Below are positions 1 through 8,500 of a DNA stretch of 64,000 nt, piece by piece (within the stretch, counting starts at the first letter, position 1; the number at the start of each line of letters is the position of its first letter). Both the position numbers and the translations under genes were made by a program. Origin of the DNA: Antarctobacter sediminis (GTDB lineage: Bacteria > Pseudomonadota > Alphaproteobacteria > Rhodobacterales > Rhodobacteraceae); NCBI RefSeq assembly GCF_019218285.1, contig NZ_JAHUZG010000001.1, positions 1,116,001-1,180,000 on the forward strand. Direction: 5' to 3'. The notes beneath the pieces are model-generated. The model was given only the letters and a program-made list of their open reading frames with translations. It did no database searches and had not been told where the DNA came from.

Positions 1-753
1 GAAAATACGTTCCGCCGCCGGATTGAACCGCTGGATGTCCCCTTTCATATCCGCCACGATCACCGCATCCAGCGAGGTGTCGAGGATCGTGTTCAGGCGT
101 GCATAGGCGGCCGAAAGCTCATGCCCGCGCCGTTCTGTCTGACGCGAGGCGGTCTGGGCGAGGCGCAGCAGAAACAACAGAACCAGCACCAGGATCACCG
201 TCAGCAGAGCCAGCCGCATCAGCGTTACGGCCACGGAATTGCGCTGTGCGTCCGATTGCCGGGCAAAGAAATCCAGCCCCGAGGTCGCCAGCGCCCGCAA
301 GTCCGCGCGCACATCGTGCAACATGTCCTCAAGCCGCGGCAGATCGGCGATCAGCGCCTCTGTCGGGCCGTCGATCAGCGGAACAGAGGCGGCCAGCGTC
401 TGTTGAATGCGGGCAAGCGGCGCGCCGAAATCCGGCAAGCCGCGCAGATCCGTATAGATCCGACTGTTGGCCAGAGTCTGGATACGGCTGTAAAAAATGT
501 CGTATTCCTCTTTCAGCGAGTCGAGATCAGCGCCCTGATCCAGCTGCGCATGTTCCACCTCGTAGAGCAGTTCAAGGAATTCGACTTCGGCCTGTGACAG
601 GGTCCACTGCACGTTGTCCGACCGCGCATCGTTCAGCAGCCGCAGATCGCGGACGATCTCGACGGCGAGAATGCCGATGGCCACAACGCAGAGCAATGCG
701 ACGCCGAAAAAGATCGCGCGCCCGCCCTGCCGAAACAAACCGAGAAATTTCAT
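1..753 (-). CDS. Membrane sensor kinase, N-terminal part (PAS domain), truncated by window edge
   Basis: The frame reads leftward from ATG at 753 and is still open at base 1, giving 251 residues. A transmembrane segment at about residues 12-31 and a second at about 174-197 enclose a mostly helical periplasmic domain of about 140 residues. A PAS-like start follows (NTILDTSLDAVIVADMKGDI, about 221-240, then RFNPAAERIF). This is the layout of a membrane histidine kinase; the kinase core, and any receiver domain, would lie outside the window. It sits 33 bases downstream of the secreted protein at 787-1296 on the same strand, so the two probably share a transcript. By proximity it may be the partner of the response regulator at 3051-3665. 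A diguanylate cyclase with a PAS domain cannot be excluded because the output domain is not seen. Confidence 0.75.
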   Translation of the reverse strand, partial: MKFLGLFRQGGRAIFFGVALLCVVAIGILAVEIVRDLRLLNDARSDNVQWTLSQAEVEFLELLYEVEHAQLDQGADLDSLKEEYDIFYSRIQTLANSRIYTDLRGLPDFGAPLARIQQTLAASVPLIDGPTEALIADLPRLEDMLHDVRADLRALATSGLDFFARQSDAQRNSVAVTLMRLALLTVILVLVLLFLLRLAQTASRQTERRGHELSAAYARLNTILDTSLDAVIVADMKGDIQRFNPAAERIF

Positions 754-786
754 AGCCTGTCCGTTCCCTGGGCCGGCGTTGCGGCC

Positions 787-1296
787 TTACTTGCGAATGT
801 CCATCCGGTCCAATTGCCAGATGCTGCGCGCGTAGATGACTTCTGTCCGGTATTCAGAGGACGCGGCATAGGGATAGATCAGCCACAGCGGCCCCTTGTC
901 CCGGCGCGACATGATCTTGCCGTCCATTTCGAATGCGATGATCGGTCCACCGTCCACGCCGTCGGCTACCGGCACACTGACGGCGTAATCATTGATGGCG
1001 CGGGCCTCGATTTCGCCCCCGTCGGCCTGAAGGTAATCCAGCAGATCCTCCAGCTCGACCCCGGTGAAGGTCGATGTATCCGCCGTCCAGATCGTATCGG
1101 TGACAATCTCCGTCTCGCCGATGGCCCGCAACATGTCGAGATCGAAACGCGCGGCCCCGTCGCCGTTGGTGCGCCCTATCTCTCCGGTGACGGTCAGAAC
1201 CACGGGCCCGCGCGGTTCCGGCAGATCCTGTGCAAAAGCGGCACCCGCCAGCAGGACGGTACCGCAGGCGGCTGAAACAAGGCTCAAAGACGTCAT
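787..1296 (-). CDS. Secreted molybdopterin-oxidoreductase-fold protein, no cysteine in mature part
   Basis: A 169-residue protein with a clear Sec signal peptide (hydrophobic SLVSAACGTVLLAGAAFAQ, cleavage after AFA). ATG at 1296 is preceded by GGAAGGA, which favours it over an in-frame ATG at 1332. The body (VLTVTGEIG..., FTGVELEDLLDYL, YAVSVPVAD, PLWLIYPY) resembles the small periplasmic proteins annotated as oxidoreductase molybdopterin-binding domain, the sulfite oxidase fold. The mature chain contains no cysteine, so it lacks the usual Mo-ligating thiolate. It precedes the sensor kinase in the same orientation and may feed it a signal; that is inference. A palindrome shared with the neighbouring polysaccharide genes lies about 75 bases upstream. 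Confidence 0.65.
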   Translation of the reverse strand: MTSLSLVSAACGTVLLAGAAFAQDLPEPRGPVVLTVTGEIGRTNGDGAARFDLDMLRAIGETEIVTDTIWTADTSTFTGVELEDLLDYLQADGGEIEARAINDYAVSVPVADGVDGGPIIAFEMDGKIMSRRDKGPLWLIYPYAASSEYRTEVIYARSIWQLDRMDIRK

Positions 1297-1369
1297 TCGC
1301 AAAATCCTTCCGGTTCGATTCACTTGTGCCATAGCCGCCTTAATAGAGCATGGGGACTTTCGGATTGCC

Positions 1370-1391
1370 GCCCTATCCATCTGGATAGGGC
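1370..1391. promoter_or_regulatory. Palindrome copy 1 of the polysaccharide locus (CCCTATCC-N4-GGATAGGG)
   Basis: Perfect inverted repeat with 9-base arms, GCCCTATCC and GGATAGGGC, separated by ATCT. It lies between the end of the glycosyltransferase fusion and the start of the secreted protein, about 75 bases upstream of that start codon. Two related copies occur at 2934-2953 and 3685-3706. It is probably an operator; a small hairpin is the alternative, but there is no T-tract. Confidence 0.6.
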
Positions 1392-1407
1392 AGCGTAGCG
1401 GTGGCGA

Positions 1408-2787
1408 TCAATAGGCCCCCCGCCCCGAAATCACCGCGCGTGCCGTCATCGCCAGCAGCAACAGGTCCAGCAGCAGGCTGCGCGAACGCACATAGGCGAC
1501 GTCCATGTCGATCATCTTGTCGAACCCGATGTCCGCCCGCCCCGAAACCTGCCACAACCCGGTGATGCCCGGCTTGGCGTTCAGACGCTCTAGCGCGCGG
1601 GCCGGATAGGCGGCAACCTCCTTGGGCAGCGCCGGGCGCGGGCCGACCAGCGACATGTCACCTTTGAGAACGTTCAGGATCTGCGGCAGTTCGTCGATGG
1701 AGTAACGGCGCAGGATACGACCGATGCGGGTGACGCGCGGATCGTGGCGGGATTTGAAACAGATGCCCTCGCGGTCCGAGTTGGCCTCCAGCTCGGCGCG
1801 GCGCGCCTCTGCGTTGACGTGCATCGAGCGGAACTTGTACATGGTGAAAAATTCGCCGTTTTCACCCACGCGGACCTGCCGGAACAACACCGGGCCGCGG
1901 CTGTCGAGCCGGATCACCATCGCCACCAACAACAGGATCGGCGCCGCCGCAAGGATCAGCGCGGCGCTGGAAAAGGCGTCAAAGGCGCGTTTCACCGCAA
2001 CGTCCTTGCGAATGGTGCCCAGCGCATGACGGGCCGCCCGCGCAAGAAAGGTGAAATTGCCCACGAGATAGCGGTTCGCCATGCGGCGCGGTTCCATCGC
2101 AAGCCGCCAGACCCACTCGGCCTTGGCCTTGCGCACCAGTTCCGGCGCGCGGCGCACGTTGCCGGCAAGGAAGTCGAACAAGGCACCGACGCCAAGGATC
2201 AGCCGGGGCGAAAGTTTCTCGGCATTCCGGTCGATCCACAACTCTTGCATCGGCACGCCCATGGCAACCAGCAGGATGTCCGCGCCAGAGCGGTTGATGT
2301 GGGCGATGGCGGCCTCACTGTCGGCGGCACCTTCGTATCCGTCACGGGTGCCCGCGATCCGCAGGCCGGGAATGGTCAGCGCCAGCTTGCGGGCCGCCGA
2401 CTCCGCCGTGCCCGGCTTGGCCCCGAACAGATAGACCGACTTGCCCTGTCGCGCGGCTGCGCGCAGCAGTTCCGGGGTGAAATCCGTGCCGTTGAGATTT
2501 TCAGTCAGGCCCTTGCCGGTCATGCGGGCCGCCAGTTCCACACCGATGCCATCGGGCAGCACCATGTCGGCGTTTTCCAGCGCCGCGGCATAGGCGCTGT
2601 TGCGGACACGGACATTGGCGCAATGCGCATTCAGGAAATAAACCCGACGTGCCGTCCCGTCGAGCAACGCCTCGACCGTCTGGGCCGTGGTGGCATCCAC
2701 CAACGGCAGCCCCATGACGGTGCGGCGGCGCATCGGCAGGGCAACGGGGGTGGCGGTGGTGAAGGCGTCAGAGGCATAGGCGTGCAT
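1408..2787 (-). CDS. WecG/TagA/CpsF glycosyltransferase fused to polyprenyl-phosphate sugar transferase
   Basis: A 459-residue fusion for exopolysaccharide synthesis at the inner membrane. Residues about 20-240 match the WecG/TagA/CpsF (GT26) family: PDGIGVELAARM, NGTDFTPELL, LLVAMGVPMQELW, GVGALFDFLAGNVRRAP. Residues about 265-459 match the WcaJ/ExoY sugar transferase family: a membrane helix (ALILAAAPILLLVAMVIRL), GPVLFRQVRVGENG, MYKFRSM, SIDELPQILNVLKGDMSLVGPRP, KPGITGLWQVSGR. Known family roles are transfer of the first sugar-phosphate to undecaprenyl phosphate (C-terminal half) and addition of the second sugar (N-terminal half), so one chain may do both. The start at 2787 has AGGAGAA upstream. 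The open frame continues to 3162, but that part overlaps a promoter region and looks non-coding. Confidence 0.85.
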   Translation of the reverse strand: MHAYASDAFTTATPVALPMRRRTVMGLPLVDATTAQTVEALLDGTARRVYFLNAHCANVRVRNSAYAAALENADMVLPDGIGVELAARMTGKGLTENLNGTDFTPELLRAAARQGKSVYLFGAKPGTAESAARKLALTIPGLRIAGTRDGYEGAADSEAAIAHINRSGADILLVAMGVPMQELWIDRNAEKLSPRLILGVGALFDFLAGNVRRAPELVRKAKAEWVWRLAMEPRRMANRYLVGNFTFLARAARHALGTIRKDVAVKRAFDAFSSAALILAAAPILLLVAMVIRLDSRGPVLFRQVRVGENGEFFTMYKFRSMHVNAEARRAELEANSDREGICFKSRHDPRVTRIGRILRRYSIDELPQILNVLKGDMSLVGPRPALPKEVAAYPARALERLNAKPGITGLWQVSGRADIGFDKMIDMDVAYVRSRSLLLDLLLLAMTARAVISGRGAY

Positions 2788-2933
2788 TGTCGGATTCTCC
2801 TGGGCTGGATTTGATCCAATGCTTCCCCCATTCGGCCGCTTTGCCTCAATTCCCGCCATCGGACAGTCAGCGGCGCCGAGGCATGGCCCCGCCCCCCAAG
2901 CGGCCAGCGCCGCCGCCCCATCCGGATCGGTCG

Positions 2934-2953
2934 GCCTATACCGTGGCATAGGG
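2934..2953. promoter_or_regulatory. Palindrome copy 2 (CCTAT-N8-ATAGG), divergent promoter region
   Basis: GCCTAT, eight bases (ACCGTGGC), then ATAGGG. Outer arms and spacing are those of copies 1 and 3, but the inner bases are degenerate. It lies in the 263-base gap between the leftward glycosyltransferase fusion (start 2787) and the rightward response regulator (start 3051), about 97 bases before the latter. Confidence 0.45.
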
Positions 2954-3050
2954 CGCCCCCCATTTCCCCCTGTGCCTTGCCCTGCGAAAGGCGTAACGAA
3001 GACCGCAGAGCAGCGCTTTAACTCTGCGCCTGATCCAGTAAGGTACCGAT

Positions 3051-3665
3051 ATGCGAATTCTGATTGCCGACGATCATGACCTTCTGCGCGATACGCTGGT
3101 CGCCTTTCTGGGCGCCGAGCAGGGCTTCGAGATCGGCACCGCCGCCAGCTATCCCGAGGCACAGACCCGTATCCGCGAAGATGCCCCCTATGACCTTGTG
3201 CTGCTGGATTACAAGATGCCGGGCATGATGGGGCTGGACAGCCTGAAAGAGGCGCTGGAGATGGAAGGCGGCCAGCGCGTTGCCCTGATTTCCGGCGAGG
3301 CCACGCGCGAAATCGCGGAACAGGCGCTGGAAATGGGGGCCGCCGGTTTCGTGCCCAAAACGCTGCCCGCCAAATCGCTGGTGAACGCGGTGCGCTTTAT
3401 GGCCATGGGCGAGAAATACGCGCCCATCGACTTTATGACCGCACCCGAGGCCGAGGAAACCAATCCGCTAGCCAAAAAACTGACCCCGCGCGAAATGGAT
3501 GTTCTCAAGGGGCTTGGCGAAGGCAAGTCCAACAAGGAAATCGCCCGCGACCTTGGCCTGACCGAACCGACCATCAAGCTGCACATGAAGACGCTTTATC
3601 GCAAGCTGGAGGTCAACAACCGCACGCAGGCAGCGCTGGCCGCGCGCGAAGCCGGGCTGTTCTGA
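3051..3665 (+). CDS. NarL/LuxR-family response regulator
   Basis: A 204-residue two-domain regulator. The receiver domain (about 1-120) has the acidic pair D7-D8, the phospho-acceptor D53 in LVLLDYKMPG, and K363-like region PKTLPAKSL near the end of the domain. The C-terminal LuxR helix-turn-helix (about 140-200) reads LTPREMDVLKGLGEGKSNKE then IARDLGLTEPTIKLHMKTLY. The start is preceded by TAAGG. It lies between polysaccharide genes on both strands and is the only dedicated transcription factor there, so it is the natural candidate to bind the three shared palindromes; that link is inference. Its cognate kinase may be the truncated sensor at 1-753. Confidence 0.9.
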   Translation: MRILIADDHDLLRDTLVAFLGAEQGFEIGTAASYPEAQTRIREDAPYDLVLLDYKMPGMMGLDSLKEALEMEGGQRVALISGEATREIAEQALEMGAAGFVPKTLPAKSLVNAVRFMAMGEKYAPIDFMTAPEAEETNPLAKKLTPREMDVLKGLGEGKSNKEIARDLGLTEPTIKLHMKTLYRKLEVNNRTQAALAAREAGLF

Positions 3666-3684
3666 CTGGGCTTGTTTCCGGCGC

Positions 3685-3706
3685 ACCCTATCCGCCCGGA
3701 TAGGGT
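3685..3706. promoter_or_regulatory. Palindrome copy 3 (CCCTATCC-N4-GGATAGGG) upstream of wzz-like gene
   Basis: Perfect inverted repeat ACCCTATCC - GCCC - GGATAGGGT. It lies 90 bases upstream of the chain-length determinant and 20 bases after the response regulator stop. The eight inner arm bases are identical to copy 1 and the spacer length is the same. No T-run follows, so an operator is more likely than a terminator. Confidence 0.6.
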
Positions 3707-3795
3707 CACGGGCCGGATGCGCCCCTGCGCCCTCCCCCCGCGTGCAAGCCATGCGCGGCCCCGTCCTGTAGGTCTTCGGTCAAAGGAGACCCGCC

Positions 3796-5244
3796 ATGAC
3801 CCTTCAGGACACATTCGCCCCCGAACCGCGCCGCCGCAAGGTGCCCGCCATCATCCGCACGCCGCTGCGGCAGCTGTCGATCAAGCGCCTGTTCCTTGGT
3901 GGCCGCGCCGGTGATCTTGGCCGCCTGCCGCGTTACGCCGGCATCTTCCTGATGGGCTCGACCGCGATCTGGGCGCCGATCACCGGCTATCTCAAGACCG
4001 CGCCGCTGAGTTTTTCCAGCCACATGTCGCTGATCCTGCCGGGGTCCGGGGCCTCGGCCTCGGTCAACCTTGCGGACATCGGGCAGGCCTCGTCCTTTGC
4101 CAGTTCGGCCTTTGCCTCGAACTCGATCAGCCCGACGGAAACCTACAAGCGCCTGCTGGGTGCGGGCCGCATTCTCAAGGATGCCGCCGACCGGCATGGC
4201 GTCGACTGGCGCGCCTTTGGCCAGCCCAAGATCCGGCTGGTGGACCAGACCGCCTTTATCCACGTGGAAATGACCGGCTCCACACCCGAGGACGCCCGCG
4301 ACCGCAACAGCGCCTTGCTGGCCGCCTTCTTCGAGGAAATCGACCGGCTGCGGGCCGATGAACTGGCCACGCGCGAGGGCGGCGGCTTGAACGCGATCCG
4401 CGAATATCAGGCCTCGGTCGCGGGAACGCGGGACGAAATCGCCCTGCTGCAGAAATCCACCGGGCTGTATTCGGTCGATCAATACGCACGACAGGTGGAC
4501 GAACTGGACGCCCTGCGCACACAGGCCGATCGCCTGACCACCGAGTTGCAGCGCGCCGAAGGCGCCGTTGCCCGGCTGGAGGCCCGGCTGGGCACCGATG
4601 CGGAACGCGCGGCGCTGATCCTGCGGGTCAACGCCGACAGCAATTACCTTGCGCTGCTGGAAACCATGGCCGAGGCCGCCGCCGATCTTGCCGATGCGCG
4701 GTCGCGCTATGGCTCGCGCCATCCCCGCGTGTTGAGCGCACAGGCCGCCCATGACGAGGCGCGCTCCGATGCCGATACGCTGGTGGCCGAAATCACCGGC
4801 AACGCGCTGGATCTGGAACGTGCCGCCAACGGTGGTCGCACCGACCTGCTGACCGATCTTGTCCGGCAAGAGGCCGAACGCACCGGACTTGCCGCGCAGC
4901 TTGCCGAACTGAGCGCCCAGTTACAGACGGAAACCGCGCGTCTGGACGCCCTGGCCCCCGCCGCCGCCCGTCTGGAAGACATGCAGCGCGATTTCAACGT
5001 GGCCGAGGCAGTCTTTGCCTCTGCCATCGCGCGCACGCAGTCCTCGAAAGCGGACATCTACGCTTCGTATCCGCTGGTGCAGGTGCTGGAGGATCCGACG
5101 CTGGCCGAGGAGCCGACCTCGCCCAAGCGCAAGCTGGCCATCGCCGCCGGGGGCGCCGCGACCTTCATGCTGTTCATGGGGCTGATGCTGGGCTGGCTGC
5201 GCAAGCCGCTGATCGAAAAGCTGCTGGTCAAGAAGGACAAGTAA
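3796..5244 (+). CDS. Wzz/GumC-type polysaccharide chain-length/co-polymerase protein
   Basis: A 482-residue inner-membrane protein with two flanking membrane segments (about 47-66 and 447-468). Between them is a large periplasmic domain rich in coiled coil (for example DELDALRTQADRLTTELQRA and DMQRDFNVAEAVFASAIART). The PxxP-like stretch EEPTSPKRKLAIAAGG just before the second segment is typical of polysaccharide co-polymerases. There is no C-terminal tyrosine kinase domain, unlike BY-kinase fusions. The start follows AAAGGAGA. It is followed after three bases by the Wzy/ligase-like gene, so the two form an operon. The expected role is control of exopolysaccharide length or export. Confidence 0.85.
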   Translation: MTLQDTFAPEPRRRKVPAIIRTPLRQLSIKRLFLGGRAGDLGRLPRYAGIFLMGSTAIWAPITGYLKTAPLSFSSHMSLILPGSGASASVNLADIGQASSFASSAFASNSISPTETYKRLLGAGRILKDAADRHGVDWRAFGQPKIRLVDQTAFIHVEMTGSTPEDARDRNSALLAAFFEEIDRLRADELATREGGGLNAIREYQASVAGTRDEIALLQKSTGLYSVDQYARQVDELDALRTQADRLTTELQRAEGAVARLEARLGTDAERAALILRVNADSNYLALLETMAEAAADLADARSRYGSRHPRVLSAQAAHDEARSDADTLVAEITGNALDLERAANGGRTDLLTDLVRQEAERTGLAAQLAELSAQLQTETARLDALAPAAARLEDMQRDFNVAEAVFASAIARTQSSKADIYASYPLVQVLEDPTLAEEPTSPKRKLAIAAGGAATFMLFMGLMLGWLRKPLIEKLLVKKDK

Positions 5245-5247
5245 GCC

Positions 5248-6567
5248 ATGACGCCCGATCCGGTCCTGCCCCGCAACCCCGCCGAGGGCGCCTTTTACAA
5301 GATCATCGTCCTGACCTGGGTGTTCTACCTTTTCGGGGCGCTTTACGTGGTCGGCCCGGTTCTGGCCTGGACGATGGGCGGTCTGGCGGCGCTGTCGCTG
5401 TACCTTGGGCCGGCGGTGCGCGAAGACCTGCGCGCCACCGGGGGTATCCCGCCGATCATCTGGGGCTGGATCATCGGCATGATCGTCATGCTGGTGGCGC
5501 TGTGGGCCGGTCACATGGATTGGGCGCTGGGGACCAAGAAAACGATCAAATCCTCGATCGGCTGGGCCAAGGGCTGGGCGCTGCTGGCGCTGTTCCCGCT
5601 GATCGGGGCCGTTCTGCCGATCCGCCGCGAAGTCTTGGTGCGCGCGCAATGCCGGCTGGGCATGTGGACGCTGATCCTTGCGCCGGTCTTGATCGCCGCG
5701 CCCTATATCGGGATGCCGGAAAAGATCTTTACCTCCCCGCTCAAGGCCATTGGCGGCCCGGGCCCCGAGTATTTCTCGGTCTATTTCTTCACCTACGACC
5801 CGGCAAGCTGGACCCCGCGCTGGCAGTTCTATGCACCTTGGTCGCCCTTTGCCGCACTTCTGGGCGTGGTGCAGGTGCTGTTCGCGCTGGAGGAAAAGAA
5901 CCGCAAGTGGATGATGATGGGCGTGGCCGCGGGCGTGCTGATGATCCTTGCATCAAAGTCGCGCATGGGTCTGGTGGGACTTGTGGCCTGCACCATCGGC
6001 CCGCGCATGATGCCGCTGGTCTTCAAGGTCTGGGCATGGATGGCACTGTCGGCAATGACGGCCACCTTGTCGGTCATCGGCGGCTGGCTGGGCGAAAAGA
6101 TCGAGGCCTTCGTCGCCGCCTTCAAGGGCGCGCGCGCCGACAGCACCCGCGTCCGCGAAACGCTGCAACGCATCGCCCATGAACGCTGGGAAAACGAGGC
6201 CGTCTGGTTCGGTCATGGCACCGTGCATCCCGGCCCGCACCTTGTGGAATACATGCCCATCGGCAGCCATCACACGTGGTACGGCCTGCTGTTTGTCAAA
6301 GGGCTGACCGGTTTCTTTGCCCTGCTGGTGCCGCTGGTCTGGCAGACGCTGCTGGCGCTGTGGGATTCGGCGCGCGGTCCACGCGGCCGCCTGCCGCTGG
6401 GGATCATGATGGTGATCGTGCTGCTGTCGATGGGCGAGAACCTAGAAATCGAGGTCTACCTTCTGTGGCCCGCGCTGGTGGTTCTGGGCATCCATGCCCG
6501 CGAACTGGCCGACGAAAAGGCCGAAAAGCGGGCCGAGCGCGCCCTTGCCACCGCGCAACCCGCCTGA
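5248..6567 (+). CDS. O-antigen ligase/Wzy polymerase-like membrane protein
   Basis: A 439-residue polytopic membrane protein with roughly ten hydrophobic segments. A large loop before the C-terminal helices contains WFGHGTVHPGPHLVEYMPIG followed by SHHTWYGLLFVKGLTGFFAL. A conserved-looking basic motif SKSRMGLVGL precedes the loop. This is the arrangement of Wzy_C/O-antigen ligase family proteins, which polymerise or transfer lipid-linked glycans in the periplasm. It is coupled to the Wzz-like gene. No flippase, outer-membrane exporter or further glycosyltransferase is visible here, so the pathway is completed elsewhere. Confidence 0.8.
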   Translation: MTPDPVLPRNPAEGAFYKIIVLTWVFYLFGALYVVGPVLAWTMGGLAALSLYLGPAVREDLRATGGIPPIIWGWIIGMIVMLVALWAGHMDWALGTKKTIKSSIGWAKGWALLALFPLIGAVLPIRREVLVRAQCRLGMWTLILAPVLIAAPYIGMPEKIFTSPLKAIGGPGPEYFSVYFFTYDPASWTPRWQFYAPWSPFAALLGVVQVLFALEEKNRKWMMMGVAAGVLMILASKSRMGLVGLVACTIGPRMMPLVFKVWAWMALSAMTATLSVIGGWLGEKIEAFVAAFKGARADSTRVRETLQRIAHERWENEAVWFGHGTVHPGPHLVEYMPIGSHHTWYGLLFVKGLTGFFALLVPLVWQTLLALWDSARGPRGRLPLGIMMVIVLLSMGENLEIEVYLLWPALVVLGIHARELADEKAEKRAERALATAQPA

Positions 6568-6587
6568 TCCACCGGGCGCCCGGGCGC

Positions 6588-6615
6588 AAAAAAAGACCGG
6601 CCCACACAGGGCCGG
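6588..6615 (-). terminator. Intrinsic terminator of ectABC-ask
   Basis: Read leftward: CCGGCCC - TGTGT - GGGCCGG followed by TCTTTTTTT. It lies about 55 bases beyond the ask stop codon. The convergent Wzy-like gene ends at 6567 and has no T-run on its own strand. Confidence 0.85.
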
Positions 6616-6670
6616 CCCAATCCTGTCGGACCCGTCACAGGCCCGTTTGTCATTCCGGCCACGCCGCCCG

Positions 6671-8089
6671 TCAGGCGACCAGCGCGACCTCTGCTTTCTC
6701 ATCGTCGAAGAACGCGTCGTGCAGGCTCTTGATGGCCTTGGACATATCGCCCCGTTCGAGGATGAACTGGGTATCCACGTTGCGCGGCCCCTGACTCGCG
6801 CCAACCGAATAGATGCCGCTGTTGGCAAAGGATTCCAGCCCGCGTTGCAGCACCGACAAACCGCTGAGATCGCGGCCCACAACCGACACAAGCGACAGCT
6901 TGCGCGTCTTGATCTCGGCCTGCGGATAGCGTTCGGCAAGATCGGACTCGACCCGGCGTAGCGCCTTCAGCGTGGTGTCGACATAATGCGTCACCGTGTT
7001 GGCGTTAGAGACCTTGGACACGATCCGCACGTTGTGCCGCGTCAGAACATCAAGGATCGAGGCGTCATACCCCTTGACCCCCACCATGTCCTGCTCGAAC
7101 ACCTCCAGCGCAAAGACATCCAGACCGGTCACGATCTCGACGCCCGGCGTATCGGCGGGCTGATCGTCGATCAGCGTGCCCGGATCGCCCGGATCAAAGG
7201 CATTGGTCACCCGCAGTGGAACGCCGGCCTGACGCAGGGTCTTGGCCGCCGACGGATGGATCGCCTCCATCCCGAGGTTCGCCATCTGGTCCGCCACGTC
7301 ATAGTTGGTCCGGCCCAGCTTGCGCACCTTGCTCGCGCCCACGATCTTGGGATCGGCAGAGGACAGGTGAAACTCCTTGTGAATGATCGCCTCTCGCGCC
7401 CCTGTCTGGGCGGCAAGCTGCGAGAACGTCACCTCGGAATAGCCCCGGTCGAATTCCCGCATCAGACCTTCGCGGCACTGGGCATAACCGGTGACGATCG
7501 GCATTTCGGTCGAAGGGTCGATCCCCTCCATGCCGCGCGCCAGCCGTTCGTCCAGCGATACCTCGCCTTCATCGCGCCAGCCGGTCAGGTCGACCAGCCG
7601 CGCGTCTGCGCCCGCCCTTTGCAGCAGCAAGACCGCCACAAGTGCGGAATGCGCCTCGCCCAGACCGGACAGCAGCTCGCGGATGTGGAGCAGATGTGCA
7701 TTCAACCGAAAGTGCCCGTAGGAACACAGGCGTTGCAGATCGATCAGGCAGTTACGCGCGCCTTCGATACGTTCCTGCACAAAGGCCGTGGCCTGTTCCA
7801 CGTCGCCGGGATGATCCAGAACCGCCTCGTGAGCCTCGATCATCGCCTGGCTGACGCGGCTCAGCGCATCGTGCCAGCCGTGGTCGTCCTCGGCATTGGC
7901 AAAACGCGCATAGGCGCCCGCCTCGCCGGTTTTCTTATGCTCCAGCAGCAGGTTGGTGATGCCACCAAAGGCCGACACCACGAAGACGCGGCCATATTCC
8001 GGCTTGCCGTCTTTCAGGAACAGCGTATCCCGCAGTTCCGCGAGGCGGGACATGCTTGTCCCGCCGATCTTTTCAACAGTATGGGTCAT
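6671..8089 (-). CDS. ask: Ectoine-type aspartate kinase
   Basis: A 472-residue aspartokinase. The N-terminal MTHTVEKIGGTSM carries the kinase KxGGTS motif, GRVFVVSAFGGITNLLLEHK belongs to the nucleotide-binding part, and two ACT-like regions sit at the C-terminus (SKVSNANTVTHYV, KLSLVSVVGRDLSG). Chosen ATG at 8089; the reading frame continues upstream into ectC and is not used. It is the last gene of ectABC-ask, four bases after ectC. Operon-linked Ask_Ect enzymes are known to supply aspartyl phosphate for ectoine synthesis. Confidence 0.93.
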   Translation of the reverse strand: MTHTVEKIGGTSMSRLAELRDTLFLKDGKPEYGRVFVVSAFGGITNLLLEHKKTGEAGAYARFANAEDDHGWHDALSRVSQAMIEAHEAVLDHPGDVEQATAFVQERIEGARNCLIDLQRLCSYGHFRLNAHLLHIRELLSGLGEAHSALVAVLLLQRAGADARLVDLTGWRDEGEVSLDERLARGMEGIDPSTEMPIVTGYAQCREGLMREFDRGYSEVTFSQLAAQTGAREAIIHKEFHLSSADPKIVGASKVRKLGRTNYDVADQMANLGMEAIHPSAAKTLRQAGVPLRVTNAFDPGDPGTLIDDQPADTPGVEIVTGLDVFALEVFEQDMVGVKGYDASILDVLTRHNVRIVSKVSNANTVTHYVDTTLKALRRVESDLAERYPQAEIKTRKLSLVSVVGRDLSGLSVLQRGLESFANSGIYSVGASQGPRNVDTQFILERGDMSKAIKSLHDAFFDDEKAEVALVA

Positions 8090-8093
8090 CTGT

Positions 8094-8495
8094 TCAGGCC
8101 TCCACCTCCTCGGGGGCGGCATAGGAACCATCTTCGCGGTGCACCTCGTTCCCGGTGACCGGCGGATTGAAACAGCAGGCCATGACCAGTTCCTCATCCG
8201 CCTTCAGGCGGTGGCGGTCGTGCTGGTCCAGCGCATACATCACGCCCGGCTTGATCTGATGGACCTCGCCGGTGGCCAGATCGGTGATCGAGCCCTTGCC
8301 CTGCATGCAATAGACGCTTTCAAAGTGGTTCTTGTATTCAAACACATGTTCCGACCCCGCTTCGAGGAAGGTGATGTGGAACGAAAACCCCATGCCGTCA
8401 TCGGCCAGCAGCATCCGCACGCTGGTCCATTTCGCGTCCGAGACGACCCGGTCGCGCTGGTTCTTGCTGATTTCTTCGAAGTCTCTGACAATCAT
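8094..8495 (-). CDS. ectC: L-ectoine synthase
   Basis: A 133-residue cupin-fold enzyme of normal EctC length. Motifs include MIVRDFEEI at the start, [30 protein letters not shown] and [17 protein letters not shown]. It cyclises N-gamma-acetyl-diaminobutyrate to ectoine in the cytoplasm. It sits five bases after ectB and four before ask. Confidence 0.97.
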   Translation of the reverse strand: MIVRDFEEISKNQRDRVVSDAKWTSVRMLLADDGMGFSFHITFLEAGSEHVFEYKNHFESVYCMQGKGSITDLATGEVHQIKPGVMYALDQHDRHRLKADEELVMACCFNPPVTGNEVHREDGSYAAPEEVEA

Positions 8496-8500
8496 ACCTG

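Noticed and set aside
2788-3162. N-terminal extension of the glycosyltransferase fusion
   Set aside because: It would overlap the response regulator start and a palindrome; AGGAGAA before ATG 2787 gives a better start.
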